Source: CBDTTM01 sp965363355 (GTDB lineage Bacteria; Bacillota; Negativicutes; Selenomonadales; Selenomonadaceae). Taken from it: a stretch of DNA of 48,335 nt. The notes under the pieces were generated by a model, which worked only from the letters and a program-made list of their open reading frames with translations, did not search any database and was not told the origin of the DNA. Made by a program: the position numbers and the translations under genes. Within the stretch, counting starts at the first letter, position 1, and every line of letters begins with the position of its first letter. Positions 7,961 through 17,166 of this stretch are shown here, in pieces. The stretch spans positions 1 to 48,335 of the forward strand of contig CBDTTM010000002.1 in assembly GCA_965363355.1 (NCBI GenBank), in the 5' to 3' direction.

Positions 7961-9145
7961 TCATAGTAAATGTCGAAGTTTCGTCATTACAATGCGTTTT
8001 ACGGATGCATCAATTCTCTCCTGGCTTATATCTCCATTTTGCAGGGCTTTTAGCAACCCATTGTATACAGCTGTCTCATGCTCATATTCATGGCAAACCA
8101 GAACAATATCCGCCCCCGCATCAACTGCCCGTACACCAAGTTCATTAAAATCATAATGCTTGGCTACTGCACCCATTTCCATATCATCCGTAATAATCAG
8201 CCCTTGATATTTCATATCTTCACGCAGAATGCCCGTCATAATTTTTCTTGACAGACTAGCCGGATATTGCTCATCAAGCGATGGATAATTGAGATGTGAA
8301 ACCATGATAAAATAATTAGCCGGATCCTTTTCATCAATGATTGCTCGAAAGGGAACAAAATCCTCCGTTTCTAAAAGCTTCCGTTCCGCCTCGATTTTGT
8401 AGGCATCAATATGAGAATCCATCTGACCTTTTCCAATCCCGGGAAAATGTTTTAAACTATATATCATGTTTTCCTGTTCATACCCATTTGCTGCTGAACG
8501 CACAAATTCAGTGACCATATCCACATCCCGACTATATGACCGATTATCATTCGATCCTACATCGGCAACCGGAGCAAAATTCACATTAATCCCCATTGTT
8601 TTTAGTTCTTGCGCTGTTTTTACCGCCCAATTTTGCGCAACCGCCGAATCGCCGGTGCGGCCTAATGCAAGCTGGGCCGGAGGCGGTGTTAAGCTGTTCG
8701 CCATACGCACAACATCACCGCCTTCTTCATCAACAGCAATAAATAATGGCACTTTTTCTGCAGCATCTTCTTGTAGGCGGTGCGTAAGTTCTTTGACCTG
8801 TTCCTTTGATTCCATATTTCGATCAAACAACACAATACCACCCATATGATACTCATGCAACATATAAAGACTATCCGCATTTACATCTTTGCCCTTTATT
8901 CCAATCATCATCATTTGTCCAATTTTTTCAGCCGGTGACATTGCAGCAACAATTTTATCGACTTTCTCATCAATTGTAAGCGGTTTTTCCATCTCCAATG
9001 ATTTGGACTTGTCTTCCGCAATTTTTTTGACTGTTTCTTTTGACATGAGACCACTCGCATAGAGTCCGCCGCCCACTATTGCCAAGAAAAAAAGCATTGC
9101 TGCCGCTAGGCAAAATATTCTAGTCTTTTTATTTGCTACATTCAT
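7961..9145 (-). CDS. Membrane-anchored family 3 glycoside hydrolase (NagZ-like)
   Basis: A 394-residue GH3 enzyme of the beta-N-acetylhexosaminidase type, which removes GlcNAc from peptidoglycan fragments or polymer. An N-terminal signal anchor (residues 9-31) places the catalytic domain outside the membrane. Visible are KIGQMMMIG, VDEEGGDVVR, KHFPGIGKGQMDSH (the Asp243-His245 acid/base dyad of NagZ-like enzymes) and ITDDMEM with the likely nucleophile Asp320. The usual KHFPGHGDT loop reads KHFPGIGKG, so a normally conserved His and the following Asp-Thr are changed; activity or specificity may differ. Its start overlaps the stop of the upstream gene by 4 bases (ATGA), so translation is coupled. 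Confidence 0.88.
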   Translation of the reverse strand: MNVANKKTRIFCLAAAMLFFLAIVGGGLYASGLMSKETVKKIAEDKSKSLEMEKPLTIDEKVDKIVAAMSPAEKIGQMMMIGIKGKDVNADSLYMLHEYHMGGIVLFDRNMESKEQVKELTHRLQEDAAEKVPLFIAVDEEGGDVVRMANSLTPPPAQLALGRTGDSAVAQNWAVKTAQELKTMGINVNFAPVADVGSNDNRSYSRDVDMVTEFVRSAANGYEQENMIYSLKHFPGIGKGQMDSHIDAYKIEAERKLLETEDFVPFRAIIDEKDPANYFIMVSHLNYPSLDEQYPASLSRKIMTGILREDMKYQGLIITDDMEMGAVAKHYDFNELGVRAVDAGADIVLVCHEYEHETAVYNGLLKALQNGDISQERIDASVKRIVMTKLRHLL

Positions 9146-10827
9146 TCAAAATTTTCCCCCTGCTTTTTGGCCGAAATTTCACTAATCCGCCAATCACCAT
9201 TTTCACGGACCATAACTGCTGTGCCCGTAAAAGTTTGAACTTTTATTCGATTGCCATTTTTATCCTTCGACCGCAGCCCATAGGAAAGTGTTACCGCATT
9301 CTCATTCGAAGAAACAACCTGCAGATTTGTTATTGTACTGGAAATCGTTGTCTGATATCCCGAAGCATAACTGCCATAATCTCCCATCTGTGACTGACAG
9401 CTTGATGACAGGCAATTATATGCGTCCCTCAATCGCTTATTGCTTATTGCCTGATGATAACTAGCAAACTTAGTCCTAGCTCCGGCAACATCAACGACAG
9501 TTTGTCCCTGACCGGATGGTTTTACTGTATCTTCCTTCTCCGGAATACGCACACTGATATATTTCACTTTGTTATCTGATTTATTTACAGCAAACCGTAG
9601 CAAACCTTTTTCCCCAGACAGCGCTGTAAATGTATATTCATAAAGATCTTGGTTGTCATACTCCGATTTTTCGTAATCCTTGCCATATACATCGAATACT
9701 TTTTGCAGCGCAACTCCTTCAGAAAGTTCGCGTTTTGTTTTTACCGAGGATCCGTCGGATATAAGCGAAACAACTTTGCCATCAGCCACAACCACTGTCA
9801 TTCCATCATATTTGTAATACACATACCCTTTATCTTTTGTTTCTTGCTTCTTTTCTGCACCAAGAATCTCGTGAACCTTATCCAAACTATACCCTAGAGA
9901 GATTCCACCCAATGATAACTCCGATTCGACCGCCGGTATTTTTTTAGCCGTGCTCTGCCCGATTGGGCTAAACGAAGCTTTGCCATTTGCCGGATTCATG
10001 AATTCTTTTATAATAAAAAACAAAAAACCTGCCGCCAACAGAACAATAATACCTATTAAAATCTGTTTTGTCTTCACATTACCCATGGCTTGATTGCTAT
10101 TTAGAGTCTTTTCAATATAAGCACTCGTCCCTGGATTCTGTTGTGGAATCGGCGGTGCTTCTATTGTTTCCATCCTAGGCTTGGAATATCCCGCCGAAGA
10201 TTGTTCCCCTTGCATATTACCGCAAGCAATGCAATATCGCCCTTTATTTTCCTGCCCGCAAGTACATAACCAAGTTGACGGCTCTGTATCCACTGTTTTG
10301 TGCTGAAGACTGTCTTTACTTTCTCCACAAGAAATACAAAACTTACCGGAATTTTTTTGCCCGCAGCGACAAATCCATGAATGTTCTATATCTGCAATGT
10401 CATTCAATGATGCCCGCTCTGTTTCCGACACCACAGATTCTTTTTCTTCAACAGCTACAGCCGCCTCTATTTCCGCAACAGGATCTTCTATTTCCACTTC
10501 TTTTTTATCCCAATTCAAAGCATAAACAAAAGCTTCTACAACATCGCGAGCTCGTTTTTCCTGCACACCATCTTGTGCCAAGATCTTCATGACCATTTGT
10601 TTCGCTTCGGCTTTTTTTTCATCATCCTCCTCATTTGCAGCCAAGAAAATTTCTCCAACATTTTTCTGTAAAGCATTCGTAATCGGCTTCATATCCCGGG
10701 TTAAAGCACCCGGGACCTCATTTTCCAATCGTGTAACCAATTCATCACGGCTATTTAAGACGTTTTTATCCTGCACTAGAATAGATTTTAAGATTTCCGG
10801 CACAGAAATTTTTTTCTTTTCCTCCAT
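9142..10827 (-). CDS. Double zinc-ribbon membrane protein with NTF2-like tail
   Basis: A 561-residue protein with several parts. Residues 1-108 are a helical domain. Two similar zinc ribbons of pattern WxCxCGxxNxGxxCxxCG follow (C153/155/164/167 and C188/190/199/202). A transmembrane helix spans ~255-275. The outer part has an SmpA/BamE-like unit (LGGISLGYSLDKVHEILG..., ~310-365), another beta-rich stretch, and a C-terminal NTF2/SnoaL-like domain (~450-561). No enzyme motif is visible. It probably links a cytoplasmic partner held by the N-terminal domain and zinc ribbons to an envelope function. Its stop overlaps the GH3 start by 4 bases. Confidence 0.75.
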   Translation of the reverse strand: MEEKKKISVPEILKSILVQDKNVLNSRDELVTRLENEVPGALTRDMKPITNALQKNVGEIFLAANEEDDEKKAEAKQMVMKILAQDGVQEKRARDVVEAFVYALNWDKKEVEIEDPVAEIEAAVAVEEKESVVSETERASLNDIADIEHSWICRCGQKNSGKFCISCGESKDSLQHKTVDTEPSTWLCTCGQENKGRYCIACGNMQGEQSSAGYSKPRMETIEAPPIPQQNPGTSAYIEKTLNSNQAMGNVKTKQILIGIIVLLAAGFLFFIIKEFMNPANGKASFSPIGQSTAKKIPAVESELSLGGISLGYSLDKVHEILGAEKKQETKDKGYVYYKYDGMTVVVADGKVVSLISDGSSVKTKRELSEGVALQKVFDVYGKDYEKSEYDNQDLYEYTFTALSGEKGLLRFAVNKSDNKVKYISVRIPEKEDTVKPSGQGQTVVDVAGARTKFASYHQAISNKRLRDAYNCLSSSCQSQMGDYGSYASGYQTTISSTITNLQVVSSNENAVTLSYGLRSKDKNGNRIKVQTFTGTAVMVRENGDWRISEISAKKQGENFE

Positions 10828-10855
10828 AACAATATCCCTTTCTATCCATAAAGAT

Positions 10856-11776
10856 TCAGCTCAGCCGAATCTTGCCCGGCTTCAATATATTCCAATGACC
10901 ATTCAAATACGAAAACTCTGCAGGCTGTAAGGCTTCAATATGTTCATAGGATCCCTCCTGATAATTTGATCTGAAGGCCTCTTTCATTCCACCAGTACCA
11001 TGAAGCTGCGATTCATATGTCCCCTTAGGATTTGGCACAACATAATAAAGTTCTTGATTTGCCAATTTCATCGCCCAATATTTTCCTCCGGCTGTTGTTT
11101 CTGCATCTAAAAACACCGGATCTACATTAGGTTGACGCATACGTTCATCATAATTCACACATGAAAATGCTTTAATCTTATATTTTGCAATAAACTCCAT
11201 TCTAACCTTTTTATCCTCAAATCCAGATAAATTCATAGATGATAAGCTATTATAATTCTCTAAAAACAGAGCCAACGAACGACTTTGATGCGTTATTTCA
11301 TGCGCTGCTTCTACTTTTCGATTTGCTCCAACCATTTTAGAAGACGCTGCCTGTGTTTCATTTCTCACAGGTAATTCTTGTCGTTTCGCTTCCACCTTTG
11401 CTTGCATTCCTGCACCAATAATACCAAGCTTATCCTCCAGCTGTTGATGAAACTGCTGTACTGAACTTCGAAATTCCTGCAGTTCCAGCTCCAGACGTTC
11501 TATTTTTTTCTCTTCAAAATTCACTTTCTTCTTTGAAGCACATTTTTGGCAAGCTATATAAATCATGATAATCAACAACACTAGAATAATGCATATCACA
11601 ATAAGCATACATACCAAAAAATCCGTTGTCTGTAGTCCACCGAAAATCCCCGTTTCAGCTTCAAGAACTGTGTTTTCCACATTCTGTCCTGACGCTAAGG
11701 CTGTCTTTATTGCCCCGCCCCATAATGCAGTCACAATGCTATAAAACACCTGACGTCGTAATTTTTGATTAATCAT
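10856..11776 (-). CDS. Membrane protein with coiled coil, unknown
   Basis: A 306-residue protein I do not recognise. A hydrophobic N-terminus (signal-like, residues 8-28) precedes a strong transmembrane helix at ~53-74 that ends in a Cys/Lys-rich boundary (CQKCASKKK). A coiled coil (~83-115) and a polar linker follow. The C-terminal domain (~165-306) is mixed alpha/beta, with a run of aromatic and glycine residues near GGKYWAMKLANQELYYVVPNPKGTYES. Its start overlaps the end of the Hsp70-like gene by 8 bases. It could be the membrane adaptor that holds the Hsp70-like ATPase or the tubulin-like protein at the membrane (inference). Confidence 0.7.
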   Translation of the reverse strand: MINQKLRRQVFYSIVTALWGGAIKTALASGQNVENTVLEAETGIFGGLQTTDFLVCMLIVICIILVLLIIMIYIACQKCASKKKVNFEEKKIERLELELQEFRSSVQQFHQQLEDKLGIIGAGMQAKVEAKRQELPVRNETQAASSKMVGANRKVEAAHEITHQSRSLALFLENYNSLSSMNLSGFEDKKVRMEFIAKYKIKAFSCVNYDERMRQPNVDPVFLDAETTAGGKYWAMKLANQELYYVVPNPKGTYESQLHGTGGMKEAFRSNYQEGSYEHIEALQPAEFSYLNGHWNILKPGKIRLS

Positions 11777-14700
11777 TTGCCAGCATCTCCATCATTTTTT
11801 TCATTGCCAAAACAAAGACTGGCTCCACATGGATTTCCTTGGCATCTTTGCCCTTTTCTGCAACATAATAGTTATACACACGTTTTTTAATCTCGCTCTT
11901 CTGTTCATCAGTAAGCACTATACCATTAAGCCATACGCTCTTCCGATTATTATTGAACGCTTCCATAAAATGCTGTATTTCTTTCAGCTCTCCTATCTCG
12001 ATCCCTGCCGCGATATCACGAGCTGAAATAAACTCATCCTTACTTCGCGTTTCACCATGAATGGTATAAGCTTCTCCACTCAAGGTGGAACTTAGGACAT
12101 ATTCATCCTCTGTGTCACCAAAAAGACTTTCTTGCATGCTTTCTTCATCAAAAAGTCGGTGACGTGGTCTTTCCTCAATCATGCCACTGGCTACCTCAAT
12201 TTTGGGTGTATGACTCAGATAAATATCAAAGTTATAAGCGTCCTCAAAACCTGATGCTTCCAGCAACATCTTTTTCAACACGCGCATGCGCACACTACTA
12301 CTGTCAAAAAGCCCCCCGCCTGTCAGCCAGTAAAAAATCCGTGACCCATTGCCGCCCACGTAAATGTCCGGAACATGATCTTCTGCATAGAGACCTTTTT
12401 CCCTCAATTTTGCCAGAATCGTGCCCACATAATAAAAAATTCCGGCCATAGCAAGCTGTGATTTCTCCAACACGCATTTGACTTCCTCATTACCGGTAAG
12501 ATTCGCTAGAGTTTCCAAATACATATCACTGTGTTCACGCATATCAGCATCAAGAATCGCTGTTGTTTGTTCTAGAGTAGCATCGTCAAATTTAAGCTCT
12601 GTGTTAAAGAAATTTTGATATTGACTGTAAATTGCCTTAAACAGGTAGCGTCCAGCAAAACGAATCGAAGAATGATAAATAATACGCCCCGGCCTGCCGC
12701 TGACAATCGAGATATCCGTTGTGCCTGCACCAATATCCAAACAAATTGCTCCATCGCCAAAATTCGTGTCGTTGTTGTTTAGCCGATTGAAATGCAACGC
12801 CGTTGCCACGCTTTCAAGCTGCGTATCCAGAAAACTTGGTGATGCATTAAAGCCCGTATCCGCACTAGCATTCACAATAGCCTTCAAGCACATTTTGCGA
12901 AAAGATTCTCGCTCCTCATCCGAAAAAGCCGCTGGATAGGAAAAGTTCCATTTGATTTCCGCAGCGCCCACCAGTGCTGCTTCCGCCGCACTCTGCATGC
13001 AAATCTGTTCCAGATAGGAAGTGGCTTTATAACGACCTGTATCATCCGCCTGCCATTTAAGATTTGCATCAATTTTATTTCCAAGCTCTACAAATTTTTC
13101 TCTCCGTTCTATAGTTAATGGGAAAATATGCCCGTCCAGCAATGGCAATATCGCATCATGCGTTTTCTTTGTATTGAGTAAATGAAAAATACTCAAAAAC
13201 GATCCATTTTTCTGATCGGTAGTTGCCGGAATAAAGTTCGAATATGTGTTATTTCGTGCCGCTCCACTTTCCGTTACAGGAAAAAGATGGGATGCAAATG
13301 CCAACGGCTTCGGATTGCTATTATTATCCTTATAGTAAATCATTGTACTCGAAGTTCCGAAATCAATGCCAACCTGCCATTTACTCAAATCATTAACCTC
13401 TACAAGCGGCGGCGGTGCCAGAAGCAGCATACCAGTTTCGACAGCTTCGCTGCGTACATTTCCCTGGATAGAGCCGTTGACTGTGCAGAGCAAAACTTCC
13501 GGGAAAGCCTGCATTTTCGCTGTATACTGGTTGGCCAGTCCATTTTTCGGTATATCTTCCGCCATTGGCGTTCCATACGTCCATGGCATAACATAGAAAA
13601 AGTCCTTGCCGATTTCTTCTTTTTTTCCGTTTTGAGCTTCCGTATTTTCATAATACAAATAATATTTCTTCCAACCCATCCGGCGAATATTGGGCCAAAT
13701 TTCAATGACCGGAATATTTTTCTGCAAATAGATAATATCTTTCTTCGGATATCGCTTAATATAATCATAGGCCCGCTGGCCTCCACTGCCACCAGATAAA
13801 GGAAAAGCAAAATGAACTAAAATCTCATCTTGAGCATCTTCTATGGTCAAGCGATCTGCAACATCAGACGGCGAGAAATATTCGAGGATTTCCTGTCGAA
13901 GCGGCATAATCACACTTAGATCATCACCTGCCAGCAATTCTTCGCCCCGCACTCGTAGCGTATTCTTCAATGCCTTGCCTGGTTCCATAACCGCCATATA
14001 TTCCGTAAAGAAATCCTCCGGTCGCCGGAATTCAGTATTTTTGAGCAATACCATTCCTAATTGGGAATATCCATTTTCCAGACTATCCTCTGTAATATCG
14101 TTAGCGGTTATCCCGGACCAGACCAGTAGCTGAGTCAATGGTACATTCCATTCCGCCGCCACATCCTGGAGCATCCCCGGTGAAACAAGCAAAATTTGCT
14201 TATCCGGTTGACGATCTGGCGATGCAACCAATCGGACGGCAGAGTCATCAGCACTGGCAACCTTTGCCTGAACTGATGTATCGAGATAACGGAAGATACC
14301 GGCATTCATCTTAAGTCGACCTGTATTATAATGACAATTCATGATGAGTTGACGTCCATTATATTGGCGGCTGATATCACGGCAGTAATCCTCAATGCGT
14401 TCAAGTGTCATAAGAAAAGGTTCATTGTCCACCTTATTCTTTACATGCACATTCAAATTCGCTCTCAAGTTCTGCAGCCAGCTATACAACGCACTGAGAT
14501 CTTCTTCTGTAAGATAAGGAATAGGGTTTACGAGATATGTACCATCAGCGCTCCATGGCTGGGGCAGCATCCCTTCAAAAGCATTTGCATAATCTGCTGC
14601 AGCGGCTAACAACGTCGTTGGCGAAGACATCGCAATCGGAATTTCCTGATAAAAGATAACATACATCGTGCTCCATGTCGTATCTTCACTAATGGATTTT

Positions 14701-15110
14701 TGTGGCGCGAGGCTGTGCAGAATACGCTCAATTCCATTTGCTGCGGCATCTGCCATGCCAATACGGACTTCTTCTACCTTTATATTCAAGTGTTTAATAT
14801 CACTAAGTGCAAGCATCGCCAACAGGCTGCGCCATTCACCTTCCACCCGTTTATGCAAACCTTGTACAAATTGTTGTTCCGCGCTGTTTTGTTTATCAAA
14901 CAAAGCCATTTCAAAGAGCAAGGGCCGTGCCCATACATCAGGAATCGAATCGATAGTGCCAACATCTGCAATATCGCCGCTTACAGCTAAGCTCTTTATT
15001 AAGCTGTCTAAAAAGTCGTAGGTTTCATCCTCCCAAATACTTACCTTATCAGGAGTAACTGCTGAATTTTCTTTTAGTTTCGGTAATAGGGGAAAATATT
15101 GATTTGCCAT
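11769..15110 (-). CDS. Large protein with C-terminal Hsp70/actin-type ATPase
   Basis: A 1113-residue protein, the largest in the window. The C-terminal ~540 residues carry the three nucleotide-binding motifs of the Hsp70/actin fold: phosphate-1 GIDFGTSSTM (near 583-589), phosphate-2 DIGAGTTDIS (792-801) and adenosine motif VGGNGSR (918-924). The N-terminal ~570 residues match nothing I know. They are not a DnaK substrate-binding domain, which would lie C-terminal to the ATPase. No membrane segment or signal is present, so it should be cytoplasmic. It lies 15 bases after the tubulin-like gene and probably works with it. It is unlikely to be a general chaperone, given the reversed order and large N-terminal module. 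Confidence 0.85.
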   Translation of the reverse strand: MANQYFPLLPKLKENSAVTPDKVSIWEDETYDFLDSLIKSLAVSGDIADVGTIDSIPDVWARPLLFEMALFDKQNSAEQQFVQGLHKRVEGEWRSLLAMLALSDIKHLNIKVEEVRIGMADAAANGIERILHSLAPQKSISEDTTWSTMYVIFYQEIPIAMSSPTTLLAAAADYANAFEGMLPQPWSADGTYLVNPIPYLTEEDLSALYSWLQNLRANLNVHVKNKVDNEPFLMTLERIEDYCRDISRQYNGRQLIMNCHYNTGRLKMNAGIFRYLDTSVQAKVASADDSAVRLVASPDRQPDKQILLVSPGMLQDVAAEWNVPLTQLLVWSGITANDITEDSLENGYSQLGMVLLKNTEFRRPEDFFTEYMAVMEPGKALKNTLRVRGEELLAGDDLSVIMPLRQEILEYFSPSDVADRLTIEDAQDEILVHFAFPLSGGSGGQRAYDYIKRYPKKDIIYLQKNIPVIEIWPNIRRMGWKKYYLYYENTEAQNGKKEEIGKDFFYVMPWTYGTPMAEDIPKNGLANQYTAKMQAFPEVLLCTVNGSIQGNVRSEAVETGMLLLAPPPLVEVNDLSKWQVGIDFGTSSTMIYYKDNNSNPKPLAFASHLFPVTESGAARNNTYSNFIPATTDQKNGSFLSIFHLLNTKKTHDAILPLLDGHIFPLTIERREKFVELGNKIDANLKWQADDTGRYKATSYLEQICMQSAAEAALVGAAEIKWNFSYPAAFSDEERESFRKMCLKAIVNASADTGFNASPSFLDTQLESVATALHFNRLNNNDTNFGDGAICLDIGAGTTDISIVSGRPGRIIYHSSIRFAGRYLFKAIYSQYQNFFNTELKFDDATLEQTTAILDADMREHSDMYLETLANLTGNEEVKCVLEKSQLAMAGIFYYVGTILAKLREKGLYAEDHVPDIYVGGNGSRIFYWLTGGGLFDSSSVRMRVLKKMLLEASGFEDAYNFDIYLSHTPKIEVASGMIEERPRHRLFDEESMQESLFGDTEDEYVLSSTLSGEAYTIHGETRSKDEFISARDIAAGIEIGELKEIQHFMEAFNNNRKSVWLNGIVLTDEQKSEIKKRVYNYYVAEKGKDAKEIHVEPVFVLAMKKMMEMLAND

Positions 15111-15125
15111 GCCATCCTTGCCTCC

Positions 15126-16628
15126 TTATCGTTTTTCACAACAATCATACAATACACGCAGAAATTTTCCAAAGCCATCAGCATACTCATTCCTACAGCC
15201 AGATTCCGACAAACGATACCAAAGTTCATGAATGGTAACGCCACTTTCCTCACCTGTAATACAGTTAGCAAATAAGTCTGCATTAATTTTTGCCGGATTG
15301 ATGCTGGCAATTGTCATTGGATGAAGTAAATCTATATTACGTGCATGCTGTTCTCTACCTTCGAGTTGAAGAAGCCACCGAACAAAGCATTCTGTATACT
15401 CCTCAAAGTTCTTCACTTCAAGGGTATCAATATTCAACCCTTCTAAATAATCAATAAACCATGGATATTGGTATCCTTTCACTCGTCCAGAGCTCAACTG
15501 CTTCAACACCGGTTTTATTAAATGAACATAGGAAAACACAAAACGAATATACTGAGCAAGTCGCTCTTTCTGGGGCACTGTGATTTGCTGACCATTTTCT
15601 TCCTTGAGGACAATATTCGGCAAATCACTCCAACTAAATCGACTATCTTCTGCATGCGTGATATAAGAACACTGCTTCAGTTTATGAACATCGCTTTGAA
15701 AGAAATCAATGGCAGCAAGAGCGCCATAAAAATCAACAATATGCGCATTGTTTTCCTGACTGGAAGAACCGACACTGAACTTTTGTACCGGCGCGAGAAT
15801 ATTGTCGCCAATGAAATACATTGCATGATAAATATCTTCTTCTTTGTTTTTCACGGAATAATATTTCAAAGCAGCCTGTGTGCTGGTGAGAAAATTCTCT
15901 GAAGACGCATACACCTGTCCGGAAAAAGCATCTGTTTTTGCTGGAGAAAAAGAAAAATACGGCAAAATAAGACCTCCACCAAGCAGAACTTTCCCTTCTT
16001 CATAAAGCGTTTTAAAAGTTCGCTGCAGGAGTTTTGCAATGGTCGGCATTCCAGCCGCTCCCGTCCCACCAAAAACTGATCCCGTCAAAAAAATCTTTGC
16101 AACTGACCCTGTTTTTGCATCCTGATTGACCAATAACTTGAAATGCTTCCATGGCTCTGCATCACCAGTTGCTGTGCCATCGGCATCATGCAAAGCTACT
16201 TTTTTTGCCATAACAGCAGCGCCAATAGACGGGTGCCCACGAAACCCCTCATTTAGTAAAGTGCTACGTTCTTTTTTTGTATAGAGGACCTCATATAAAT
16301 CACCAATTGGTGTGCCTTTATATGCCTGATAAGACATTACATCATCCAAACATTTATCGTGTTCTGTTGGATTCCAAACAAAAGGGTTAGCCAACTCTAC
16401 CTTCGTCTTAAAAAGCGGTGTATGTGAACCTGTCTGGAATTTTTGAAAACTATCATAACAGTGCAGGGCCGCACTACTGCGGGCAAGATTCCCGTTTCCT
16501 ACATCAGGGTCTATTGCCATGACATACAATTTTTCCTCTGTCGGAAACATCCCTGCCGCACATAAATGCGTTAAGGATTCCAACACCTTGGCCCCAGAAC
16601 CGCCAATTGATATAAAATAAAAACTCAT
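15126..16628 (-). CDS. Tubulin/FtsZ-superfamily protein
   Basis: A 500-residue protein resembling the bacterial tubulin-like family. The N-terminus MSFYFISIGGSGAKV fits the first nucleotide-binding loop. IFLTGSVFGGTGAAGMPTIAK (GGTGAAG at 187-193) matches the tubulin signature GGGTGT/SG that contacts GTP phosphates. Between them, MAIDPDVGNGNLARS resembles the loop after the third strand. The C-terminal ~200 residues are helical and of no clear family. It is longer than FtsZ (~350-400) and has no FtsZ C-terminal partner-binding tail. The start overlaps the upstream membrane-protein gene by 4 bases (ATGA). It probably forms GTP-dependent filaments or a scaffold at the membrane (inference). Confidence 0.8.
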   Translation of the reverse strand: MSFYFISIGGSGAKVLESLTHLCAAGMFPTEEKLYVMAIDPDVGNGNLARSSAALHCYDSFQKFQTGSHTPLFKTKVELANPFVWNPTEHDKCLDDVMSYQAYKGTPIGDLYEVLYTKKERSTLLNEGFRGHPSIGAAVMAKKVALHDADGTATGDAEPWKHFKLLVNQDAKTGSVAKIFLTGSVFGGTGAAGMPTIAKLLQRTFKTLYEEGKVLLGGGLILPYFSFSPAKTDAFSGQVYASSENFLTSTQAALKYYSVKNKEEDIYHAMYFIGDNILAPVQKFSVGSSSQENNAHIVDFYGALAAIDFFQSDVHKLKQCSYITHAEDSRFSWSDLPNIVLKEENGQQITVPQKERLAQYIRFVFSYVHLIKPVLKQLSSGRVKGYQYPWFIDYLEGLNIDTLEVKNFEEYTECFVRWLLQLEGREQHARNIDLLHPMTIASINPAKINADLFANCITGEESGVTIHELWYRLSESGCRNEYADGFGKFLRVLYDCCEKR

Positions 16629-17134
16629 TCTTTCAAGCTCCTTTTCTTGTATTTAGCTGCACGAATAGATTTAGCACCTATTGGTGTATATTTATAGCAA
16701 GCCGGCGTCGCGATAATACTGCTGGCATAATACCCAAGGATCCCAAACAACACGAGAAACAAAATGTAAATCGTTACATCTATTTTTAAAATCGAATCAC
16801 TTCGCACATAAAAAAACGGAACAACCATACAGCTTACTAAATTTAATAGTCCAATGACAACCCAAATTGTTCGCTTGCCGACAAAAACAGGATACGTGAT
16901 TTTCAAAAAGAAACGTGCTGAAAAATACCAAACAAAAGTGATACAACAAGAAACCAAGCCCATGGTACGAACTAATGCAATATAGTGATCCTTCCATTGC
17001 CCAAGTGTCACCCCACCCGCCTTTAAAAAAGTTTTCGCAAGTCCTGTCCCAGCAAAATAGGCAATCATGCTTAATATCAAAAACATCGCTAAAATAACTA
17101 TAATTTCCAAAATTGTTCTTTTATTCCTATCCAT
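16625..17134 (-). CDS. Four-helix membrane protein, unknown
   Basis: A 169-residue integral membrane protein. Hydrophobic helices lie at about 10-32, 50-72, 86-108 and 118-142, with a basic C-terminal tail (RAAKYKKRSLKE) that should face the cytoplasm. I do not recognise the family. AAGGAG lies 6 bases before its ATG. Its stop overlaps the start of the tubulin-like gene (ATGA), so the two are translationally coupled. That suggests this protein is the membrane anchor of the tubulin-like protein (inference). Confidence 0.75.
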   Translation of the reverse strand: MDRNKRTILEIIVILAMFLILSMIAYFAGTGLAKTFLKAGGVTLGQWKDHYIALVRTMGLVSCCITFVWYFSARFFLKITYPVFVGKRTIWVVIGLLNLVSCMVVPFFYVRSDSILKIDVTIYILFLVLFGILGYYASSIIATPACYKYTPIGAKSIRAAKYKKRSLKE

Positions 17135-17166
17135 AAAAACACTCCTTTATCTCTTCTTGTGGAAAC

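Noticed and set aside
13182..13799. 205-residue plus-strand frame inside the Hsp70-like gene
   Set aside because: Antisense to a protein with clear nucleotide-binding motifs; no ribosome site.
11769..15110. Ordinary DnaK chaperone
   Set aside because: The ATPase is at the C-terminus behind a long unknown region and there is no substrate-binding domain.
15126..16628. Cell-division FtsZ
   Set aside because: Length, signature variant and missing C-terminal tail differ, and the neighbours are not division genes.
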